Notes under the pieces: model-generated
What the model was told of the DNA's origin: nothing
Databases searched by the model: none
Seen by the model: only the letters and a program-made list of their open reading frames with translations
Shown: positions 11,001-20,263 of the stretch, one piece after another
Layout of the letters: every line of letters starts with the position of its first letter
How positions within the stretch are numbered: the first letter of the stretch is position 1
Translations under genes and position numbers: made by a program
Origin: Kitagawia praeruptora
Lineage: Eukaryota; Streptophyta; Magnoliopsida; Apiales; Apiaceae
Assembly: GCA_037693485.1 (NCBI GenBank)
Contig: CM075354.1
Location: 64,837,501 to 64,901,500, forward strand
DNA: 64,000 bases
Reading direction: 5' to 3'

Positions 11001-14000
11001 AGGACCTCCCAAGACTGAGCTGGCGTCCTAGTACATTCCTTAAAAATACTATTAAATTAATGGATTTTAGTAATTTAGATTTTGTTAAGCTAAGTTGTTG
11101 GAGATGCTCATCTCCAAACGAAGTTGGCTAAAATAATTGTCAAAAATCTATACTATATTATATAAATTCCGAAACATTGAAAGTTTGGTTGGTTGGTTGG
11201 TTGGTACCTATTGATTTTACTTATTTACCCTTACTCAATTATGAATAAAATCCATCCTACTAATTAATCAATTTCCTTTTTCAAGTTAAGCATATTATCT
11301 TTTCTATTTTGCAATAACTAAGTAATTTCCTTTTTCAAGTAAAATACAATATTTTTTATATTTTATCTAACTAAAATTTCTCATTTTTTAATCAATTTCT
11401 TTTTCCAGGTTAAACATATTACCTTTTCTATTTTTCAATAACCTGTAAACATAAAATCTTATAAAATCTTATAAAATAATAATATTATAATACTAATAAT
11501 TAACCAATTACCTTTTCAGCTAAAACGTATCTTATTTTCTATTTTTTTTAAACTAAATTCCCCCTTTGTTTAGAAATATCACGATCAACATTAATTTTTC
11601 ATATTTTCTAAAAAGTATGAGTAATTTTATTTAGTAAAATAACATAATTAAATTTAATTACTATGAACTAATCAATTACCTTTTTTTACATAAATCATAT
11701 CATCTTTTTAATTTTCACGTTATCTTTCTATTTTCTTTAACTAAAATATCTCTTTTCCGATTATATCACGGGCTGTCTATTTAATACAATAAACTTATAA
11801 TATTAATAATTAACCGATTACCTTTTTCAGCTAAAACGTATCATCTTTTTTATATTTTCTAACTAAAATCCCTCTTTTAATCGCAAACAATATTAATTTC
11901 TCTTTTTCTAATAATATTACGAACAATTATATTTAGTAAAATAAGGTAATTAAATTATAATCACTATAAACTAATCAGTTACCTTTTTCACCTAAAACAT
12001 GTTACCTTTTTTACTTTCTCTAACTAAATCCTCTCTTTTTCTAATCATATCACGGGCATTTTATTTAATAAAATTAAATAATACTTTTATAATTACCAAT
12101 AATTAACCAGTTACCTTTTTCAACTAAAACTTATCATCTTTTCTATATTTTCTAACTAAAATCCCTCATAATCTAAGAAATATCACGGATAACATTTATA
12201 TAATTATTATCAAATCATCTCATATAAAAATTTAAGCTTCTAAAATTTATGTTTAAAAAAAAATTAATTTAAACTAACAGAAAAAATTCATATAATATTT
12301 AAAAAAAATCTGTGCATCGCACGGGTTTTAAGCTAGTAATTTAAAATAATGATAAGCTAATATTTATCGAACATGTGTTGTAAGGTGTAATACTTCCACT
12401 TCTTACATGCTCTAATAAGTACCCCAAATTATGGAATCTCCTACATATAAGTTTGTAAGATACACCCCAAAACATAATTTTGCAAGGTCCCCTAAACAAT
12501 CAATTACCATTTGACAAAATTGTTTAAATTTTATGTTTTTTTTTTGAGTAGTGCTAGGGACCCCAAATTTAGTTCCCAAAAAAGTCCCCAAATGACATGG
12601 CATGAGTGATTTGGCAAATTGTAATGTTTTAATTGGATGGCCCTGGCGGGCCCATTTTAATTATAACCAATCACATTCATTTGGTAACAATTTTTGGTAC
12701 CCAATTTGGTACCTCTAGCATTTTTCTTTTTTTTTTTTTTAACCAGGAACTACCCCACACACTTGTATGTGGGATTTCAAACCCGGGGAGATATATCGCT
12801 GAGCCCTACCACCCAGTACTCCCACGTAAATTCGAAGCTTTCGCTCCGAGGTAGGTTCGAACCCCTGACCTTGGCTGAACCAGGGAAAGGGGGTGTCCAC
12901 TCAGCCAAAGCTTTGTAGACTAAATTTTATGTCTTTAGTGGCAGGTTACGATGAAAATTTTCTGGAGGATTGGTGGGCAATGTTCTGGCCACAATACAAA
13001 TCATCCGCACAGGTCTTATAGTAATTTCTTGAATGAAGTTTAATTATCATAAATGTTTTGTTTTCTAAATACATTTTACTGTTATGCATGTAAAGGGGCC
13101 TCTGGAGCTTCCTGGTGAAGTTGCACTTGAGCCATATTCCAGCAATTCGAGGTAGTTTCTGTTTTTATTGTGAAAAATACATGTTGGCGATACTTAATTG
13201 TTAAGTTTTCATTCTTTGCTTGAATTGTATATGAATAATTAGCTGTTTGAATTTCTTTCATGTGAAATTTTTAGGTTGCAGAACTATATATACGGTTACT
13301 TGATGAAACGAGAGCTTTTGGAGCTTGCAAATATATTTGCTGATAAGCTAAATTTTGATATGTCAGAATGTAAGTGCTTTTTTACTGCTTATATCCGACT
13401 ATATCCAACCTATATTACTTTTAGCTTTAGGTGAACGGAAAAATGTTAATGGAACCGTGTGTCTTCAATTATAAATATATAATCTTTTCAGTTGTTGTTG
13501 TGTGTGCTTTATACTTTTTTGGGTCACTTGTATTTATCATCATAAAAATATAAATTTTGGATGTGCATAAAGATATAGTTATACAGTATAAATTTGAATG
13601 GACATTTGACAAAGCTGTTGAAATTGTTGTCATTTTTGGCTTTAGTGGTGGAATATGATGAAAATTTGCTAGAAGATATGTGGACAGTCTTCTGGCCTCA
13701 GTACTACTCCGTAATGACAAACCAAATAGGAGGAGGTCCACAATCATCCACACAGGTCTTATAGTAATTTCATGAGTGAAGTTTAATCATCATAAAAGAC
13801 TTGTTTTCTAAATACATTATATTGTTATGCATGTGAAGAATGTTGTGAGACAGCCACCACCACCAGAGGGTATGTTCCAGCCTCCTCCGGAAAATAGCCA
13901 GCTGCGGAGAGCTGGCAAGCGTCCTCTGGATATTGACACTGATACTATTCTAGGCCTAAGTAAAAAAGGAAAGGGGCCTCTCGGGTTTACACCGGTGAAG

Positions 14001-16310
14001 TTGCATCCTTCTGAAGTCACATTTGTGCCACACTCGAGCAATTTCGGGTAGTTTCTATTTCATTTTAAAAGTCACATGTTAGCTCTTCATTATGTTTTCA
14101 TTCTTTTCTTGAATTGATGTTTGTAATGCGAGTCCAGGGCATACTGATTGGCACTTACATTTGGCAGTTACTTACCTTTTTTGTCTTCGTATGTGTGTCA
14201 CAGCAACTTAGAGATGCCTGGTACTATTCAGGCTCCTCTACAAGTAGTCGGGGTATGATTATTACATCATTAAACATCGTAATTGCATAAATGAATGGAG
14301 GCTAAGACATTTTAGTTCTGTTGCAGGTTGATCATTCCATTCAACTCCAGCCAACTTATCAACCAGGTCAGAATTTGGCATATCCATCAACAACACCTAT
14401 TACCGGTTTGTCTGCGCCTTTAAATATTTTTTTCAGATTAAAAATGGTATGTTTAAATTGTTGTGGTAAAATCTACTCTGTTAGCCTTAAGTGTTCTTTA
14501 ATTAATAGCATTGTCATATTATAATTTATTTTTTTCAACTACATTTGAAAATTAGACCACTGGTCAGAGCCTAAATTCATGAAGTGTCAATTTTAGTTTT
14601 GTGTGTATTCTCCTTGTTGTTGTGCTTTAGTAGTGAGCAATATGTTTGGTGGTTAACTTGCAGCACCTGTTTGTTTTAATTATGGGTGAGAACTATCATA
14701 CCACTTGCTTTGACAATTTGCTCTCATTATGTTTTCCTTGGAATCTTTTCACCACTATCTCAGTTTTCTCCCTAGCTGTGTTATTCTGATATGGTCTTTT
14801 CATGTAAACTCTATATTATTAATTTCTTGTGTCCTCGTAGTTCACGATACTAAAGGATCAGTGACACGATGTGTTAAGGGAAAATTTCAAGCAATGTGCG
14901 GTCTCAGTCAATGTAATAAAGGAGTGAAAGCTGATGAACAAGCTATAGCCTCAATCAAGATCCTAATCAATTTTATTTGTAAAATCTAAATAAAAGGAAA
15001 TTAAGGATGTGGAGATTAATTGGTACAGATCTAATTATGAGATTTACCTGATGTGTGCCAAAGAGATACATAAAGAGACTTAAAACAATTGACATTTTTA
15101 GCCGACATATTTAAAGAGAAAGTGCATTGAGTGCGAGCACAGTATTTAGATATGTCCAGCCCTTCCGCACTATGTCGTGCATTGTGTGTAGGCTATTATT
15201 TTGCACGGACGCACAATGCACGTCATACCTTAAATTTCATTATGCTTTGACCGTGCATGGCGCGATTTAGCTAGATACTCGATGGGAGCTCAATACACGA
15301 TTCTGCAAGGGGTCTCATACTCAGGCTTTCAACTTCTTAATGATATATCAGTTAGGAAATTATCAGAGTTATAGTAATGATAATAGAATAAGCATATAAC
15401 TATATTCTCTGATCTAGCCTGTACCCAAGAACCTCCCTCTAGTTCATTAAATAACTTTCTCTTCATTGATTATAGTGGAAACTAAGTTACTAAATATGCA
15501 GTTACATATAAACTTAATATGAAAATGAATCTGATGTCTTAAACTTCGACCTGTGAAATCTGTGTCAAGATCCATGATTTTTATATTTTTAGTATTTTGC
15601 CAATGTACGAGATTATGGATACGATTTTCCTTTGTAGGAATCTTGTTGTGAGATAATAACCCTGAATTATCCCTTCTTCACCCTTAGGTTCCAGTTTTAT
15701 TCTACTCATTGGAGATATTTATTGTTGTTGTATATATTATTGGTGGTCACATTTTATTTATTTTTAACAGCACAAGGAAAACAATTTGTTCTTAGCATGT
15801 TGTTCTGTGAAATGTGCTAGATAACTATTCCTCTCTAGGTGGCATCATATGACATACAATCAATTTCCCTTTTTTGTCATGGTGTATAATAACAATGGAA
15901 TGAAGAAGACTGTAATGATTATATATGTCTAGGGTCTACTCCTTGACTCCTTCAATAATTAGTGAGTAGTTTATATTTGAATGGAGTAGTAGTTAGCTGG
16001 CTGATTACTTTTTAGCAAGACACACTCTCGAATATTTGGTTAAAATTTATTTAACTTTCAGGTGAAAACACTCAGAACCACCAAGGGTCATCGGCAGGAG
16101 ACAAAGGAAATGCACCAGATGTAAGTGACCTACATATCTTAGCGAAGCTAACATGTTTTATATTTAGCTGTCGTTGCATGTTGTGGTCTCCATTCACAAC
16201 TCTGTATATCTTGCCAGGGATCCCGCCCCAGATCAGTTAGGAATCAGATACCAGTTGCATATTTTGAGATGATGCAGCAAGAAGCAGAAGAAAGGAGAAG
16301 GGGAAATTAG
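8088..16310 (+). CDS. LisH/LUFS-like protein with two tandem LisH modules (11 exons)
   Basis: Exons: 8088-8158, 8262-8356, 12939-13012, 13096-13151, 13275-13369, 13646-13755, 13839-14047, 14204-14252, 14327-14405, 16062-16120, 16218-16310. All introns are GT-AG, all phases agree, and the sum is 990 nt (329 aa plus TAG). Exons 2 and 5 (95 nt each) encode LisH-like helices (Y-I-Y-G-Y-M-I-K-R-D and Y-I-Y-G-Y-L-M-K-R-E). Exons 3 and 6 encode E-D-W-W-A-M-F-W-P-Q-Y and E-D-M-W-T-V-F-W-P-Q-Y, comparable to the FLFEWWSVFWD region after the LisH of LEUNIG. Exon 4 resembles the end of exon 7. Exon 7 is proline-rich with a basic stretch. WD40 repeats are absent. LisH domains dimerise, and in LEUNIG/SSDP they build nuclear co-repressor complexes, so a partner or competitor role is plausible but inferred. 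Intron 2 (8357-12938) is inflated by transposons. Confidence 0.85.
9253..9440. mobile_element. Possible MITE with CCTGAGG/CTCAGG ends (intron 2)
   Basis: GAGGTTCTTCTCAGG near 9261 is roughly mirrored by CCTGAGATCAACCTCAGG near 9410-9428. A related pair of ends with similar interior words (TTTGTAATT, TTTACATAAA) occurs at 37977-38154. No clear target duplication was found. Flanking intron sequence 8357-9252 and 9441-9937 shows nothing recognisable. Confidence 0.35.
9948..10804 (+). mobile_element. Complete non-autonomous Mutator-like element in intron 2
   Basis: The ends GGGTGATGGTCCAAAATACC and (reverse complement of the right end) AGATAATGACCAAAATACC are imperfect terminal inverted repeats, with weaker similarity continuing for about 100 bp. 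An exact 10-bp target duplication CTTTTTTATA flanks it (9938-9947 and 10805-10814). That duplication length fits Mutator-like elements. The interior has repeated GATACGC words and no transposase. The truncated inverted copy at 3756-4546 derives from the same element. Confidence 0.85.
10035..11146 (+). repeat. Right arm of the ~1.1 kb inverted repeat
   Basis: Inverted partner of 3410-4546. It includes most of the MULE at 9948-10804, its right target duplication, and 332 bp up to the 5' end of the Helitron at 11147. This arm is the more complete copy, since the MULE here keeps both ends. It lies wholly inside intron 2 of the LisH gene. Confidence 0.9.
11147..12336 (+). mobile_element. Non-autonomous Helitron in intron 2
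   Basis: The 5' end TCTATACTATATTATATAA starts at 11147 after an A. The 3' end is GTGCATCGCAC-type hairpin (12311-12325), TTTTAAG, CTAG at 12333-12336, followed by T. This fits A^T insertion of a Helitron. The interior is AT-rich with diverged repeats of words such as CAGCTAAAACGTATC and AACTAATCAATTACC. No helicase coding was seen. Confidence 0.85.
12550..12722. mobile_element. Short MITE in intron 2
   Basis: GTGCTAGGGACCCCAAATTT at the left and, on the reverse strand from the right, ATGCTAGAGGTACCAAATTG form imperfect terminal inverted repeats of about 30 bp around a roughly 170-bp unit. Superfamily is not clear because the target duplication could not be fixed. Confidence 0.6.
12721..12913 (-). 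mobile_element. tRNA-derived SINE, minus strand, 25 bp before exon 3
   Basis: On the minus strand a box A-like TGGCTGAGTGG (12907-12897) is followed about 34 nt later by a box B-like GGTTCGAACC (12863-12854), and the unit ends in an A-rich tail (T-rich on the plus strand, 12721-12740). This is the layout of a tRNA-derived SINE of about 190 bp. It ends about 25 bp before the acceptor of exon 3. Target duplications were not resolved. Confidence 0.6.
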
Positions 16311-18286
16311 TTTTGAAGCCATCTCCTGACAAGTTCAAATTTTACAAATGTACAACTATGTTCTCAATAGGATTTTCGTCTGTTTCATCACTTTTTCTTT
16401 TATTTGTTCTCACAATATTCTTCTGATGAATTCATATCCACTCTATTTAGGTGGAAATAATTTATTGTGACATGGGATATCCCTGTTTGCAACATTTTTT
16501 TGGCTCAAATTTACATTAGGGAATGTGTCTTCTCATATTGGCAAATCATGGGATTAGATCTTACCTGATTTGCATAAAGCCTGATCTGCATTTATTCTAG
16601 CCATAATATAGCACATATGATGTTTCTAGGTTGTTTATGCAATCATGCTGTCATGGTTCTCCGTCTCTGTTTATCTTACATATGTTCTCATTTTAAGAAC
16701 GATATGTTGTATAAGATTTGTGATACATCAGGTAATTGAAATCGCTGAAGAGCTGAAATGCCGAACCCTCATAATTTAGCACAGAATAATGTTTCTATGG
16801 TGGTTGTCAGATATGTCCATTAAATCGTGAGAAGACACTATTATTCTCAAAAAAGATCGCTTAACTGACCACTAACTTATAAATGGCATTTTTGAATTTA
16901 ATGATCCAACTGCAAGTTGTTTGTAGTAGTATCGTGATGCAATTGCAAGCCTTACATAGTTGCAAGTTAAGTGTGAGTTGAGTGATCAAATATCCAATCA
17001 ATCCCTTACATATGTTCTCGTTTTAAGAATTATTTATCGCTATACATGATCTTTAGATGGCACTGTGATTAGACTGATTTAAACACAAAGAATGATTTGT
17101 TGTATGAGATTTGCAGTGCATCAGGTCATTGACATTGGTTAATAAACATCACTGTTGGATTTCAACCCGATGTGATTGTATGGACTTGATGATCCATGAT
17201 ATATATAGGTCGGTAATAATTGTATCGGTAGACAATTATTCTATATGGTATATCTTGAATTAAATCTTGTATAATAAGTATGAGAAGATTTGTACAGTAA
17301 CTCTTGGTGACTAAGTTTTGCAGGGCTATATATAAATAGTCGTATTGTATTTGTTTGATTAATAAATGCTTAACAGATGTAATCGTCTTAGGTATTGTTT
17401 GGAAAATAGACATCATTGAAGTGTTATTGTTTATTGTTATTATTTGGATGTATTATTGATAACTGTTTTGATTAATAATACAAGTTTGGACAAGTGTGTG
17501 TTCTTGTTTTACTTTTACTTATATAGTACTTTAATAACGTAACGTGTGTTCATATGGATTTGGTAAATTAATTGACTAGTTGTATGTACTCTGTATTCTG
17601 TCTTGGTCCGAGTGTGGATAGCATTTCTGTATTGGTATTTGTGAATCTTAGTTTCTAAGTTTCTAGGAGCATCTCCAACGGCATAGGCTAAAAAATAATT
17701 GGCTAAATTATTAATTATGTAAAATTTGTTGAACACATTGTGCTCCGAGGATATTGACTATTATGATTGGCTATATTTTAAAAATGATATTTATTAATAT
17801 TTAAAGTTGTTATTAATAAAATATATTATTTTAATATAAAAATAAGTGATGTGCCAATTTACTACAGATCTCTAGAACAAATATAATCTATCTATAATTA
17901 TAATTATAGACAAGAATTTTGTATGATCGAAGATACTCTAACAATCATGTTCGTAACTTATTCTAAGAGTGGAGATACTCTAACAATCATGTCCGTAACT
18001 TGTTCTTGCCAGGTAAAAAGAGAAGTGTAAATTCGTTCTTTCATGTTATTGAACGAAAAATCTGGGATCGAAAACTTTAGTGGTCGTAACTTTAGTGGAA
18101 GGTGTTTACTATTTGATAGTGATCGACAATCCTCTCTTCTAGTGAAAATACTGGCCTCACTTATTTCACTCATTTTATAATTAGTATTCTCAATGGAACT
18201 AAGTTGCGACTTCTAGATCCATAAAAATTAAAGTACGAGTGCTTGGTTCACCCATTTTGTAACTAGTAGTTGCATAGTTAATTTTG
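16311..18286. other. 3' flank of the LisH gene with decayed repeats
   Basis: Holds the 3' UTR and then spacer. Two diverged direct copies share ACATATGTTCTC and AGATTTG...CATCAGGT words (about 16670-16740 and 17008-17130). A 40-bp tandem pair containing GATACTCTAACAATCATGT lies at 17932-18005. A GAGCATCTCCAACG word near 17668 resembles the outer end of a MITE. No further gene is supported. Confidence 0.5.
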
Positions 18287-18354
18287 GGGTAAAATGGCTA
18301 ATACATCACCAAGTTGACCCAAAACTTGTAACTGGGTCACCAAGTTAAAAAAAC

Positions 18355-20165
18355 TGAAAGGCATATGATGTAGCCTATTTGTATTTCGAGGATACAACTC
18401 AACTTAAACAAGATTGTAATAGTAAATAGTATATAGACTGTCACAAGGAATCTCAGAATGTATTATCTATCAGAAGAAAAAGATCAAGGTCAATCTACAG
18501 ACTTGGGGAATTACTACATTGAAAGAAGCTCAGTCAACTGATCAAGCCTCAGTGGAGTATTCGTTAATAAGTGGATTCATTTAAAGTGACAGAGATTTCA
18601 AAGGTGACAGAGACAGTACAGAAGATTAAAGAGAGAGATGAATAAAAGAAAAGGAACCAGATTTTAAAGTCAATATATGAAGAATAGTCATTGCGGTTAG
18701 TCACTCATGAACCAGACAGTACATCGAGTGTCAACATTAAATAGTGGTCGTTCGTCATTAACTTCAGTGGTTCAAGCTATCAAGACTGGTATGTGAGAAA
18801 ATCATTGTGCAAGCAACAGAAGTGCTAAATTAATTAACCACAAGGATTTTACTATCAAGTGGACTGGCTACGAGGAAAAAGAATTATCATAAAGAAATTC
18901 TAAGTGATATATTCTTAATGTTGAAACCCCGGTTAGAATTGTTGTATTTTTTGCTAAGCAAAAAGAGTCCGGTTTCACATCCTCAAGAGACCGCAGCTTA
19001 CACCTGGACGAATTATGAGAAAATAGAATTATCACAAGAATATGGAAAGTGATATATTCTTAAAGCTGGAACCCCGGTTGGAATTGATATATTTTTTGTT
19101 AAGCAAAAGGAGTCCGGTTCCAGACGCCCAGGTAACCGCAGCTTAGAGCTTAAGGATTTATTTATATTAATAAATATTTTATTTATTTAGAAAATTATAT
19201 TTATAAATATCTAATAATATTAGATATTTATTTTTATAATTTCTGGATTAAAATAATTATTTATTAATTAAAGATTATAAGTTGTGCGGGTTAAAAAGCA
19301 TTTCTACGGAGCTAAAACAAAAAGTGGTCAGGTGACTTGATTTAGAAAAGTAGCAGGTCACGGCTGTTGGAGTGTCATGGCAGAGTGTCATAATGGAAGT
19401 TATAGAAGACTGTCATAATGAAGTTTATTGGAACTGTCATAATGAAAACTGTCATAGTGAAGTTCAGTGAAACTGTCATAATGAAGACTGTCATAGTGGA
19501 AACTGTCATAATGGAACTGTCATGATGCTGACTGTCATAATGGAACTGTCATGATGCTGATTGTCATAATGGAACTGTCATAATGGTCTTCACACAGCAA
19601 CTGTCATAGCAGCCTTGCAAGTGTCATAGAAGCTCAAGAAACTGTCATAATAGTATTAAATAGACATTATGACAGTTGGCAATTGTTGTGTTAAAAGAGA
19701 CAGAAGCTTCACAGACATAAAACAATACACACAGAACACATACACGGACGAAAAGAAAGACAAGCAAACAATATCATATCTCTCTCATCTTTTAAGCTAA
19801 AAAATTGTCATAAATTCTTGAGTTCCTTGTAACAAAAATTGTATCCATTGGAACCTCATTATTTGTGACTTGTGTAATACTAGCGAATTAAGTTTCCTAG
19901 TTATTAAATTGATATCTTGATTTTTATTAACTAAATTAGAAAAGTTCATGTTGAATTTTCTAATTAGTTATTAATTTCTTGATAATCACTTGTACTGATT
20001 TTGTAACACCCATCAAGTTAATATATTGTTATATTCAACTTGAAATTTGTGTTATTTTATTCCGCACAAATTTGTTTGAATTAAATTTTATTTAAAGGAC
20101 AAATTTGGAGAAAATGATATAGATTGTATTCAACCCCCCCTTCTACAATCTTATCGGACCTAACA
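18355..20165 (+). repeat. 5' LTR of the Sirevirus-like element
   Basis: 1811 bp, starts TGAAAGGCATATG and ends GGACCTAACA. It holds a diverged tandem duplication of about 140 bp (about 18865-19000 and 19007-19145; shared words AACCCCGGTT and GTCCGGTT) and an array of CTGTCATAATG-type words (about 19357-19670) ending in the inverted word ATTATGACAGTT. One 29-bp unit near 19540 is missing from the 3' LTR. Confidence 0.93.
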
Positions 20166-20167
20166 AT

Positions 20168-20179
20168 TGGTATCAGAGC
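20168..20179 (+). promoter_or_regulatory. Primer-binding site of the Sirevirus-like element
   Basis: TGGTATCAGAGC lies two bases after the LTR end. It matches the initiator-methionine tRNA primer site used by plant Copia elements. Confidence 0.92.
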
Positions 20180-20263
20180 CTATTGATTGATACACAAATC
20201 AAGATCCTATTTTTATTCAATCAAAAATTTATCTCGAATTTTTAACTCACTTAAAAATTCATC

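Noticed and set aside
14729..14989. 86-codon frame between LisH exons 9 and 10
   Set aside because: Lies inside an intron whose flanking phases already match; no similarity to known proteins was recognised.
17958..18173. 71-codon minus-strand frame near a tandem repeat
   Set aside because: Starts within a 40-bp duplicated spacer sequence and has no recognisable domain.
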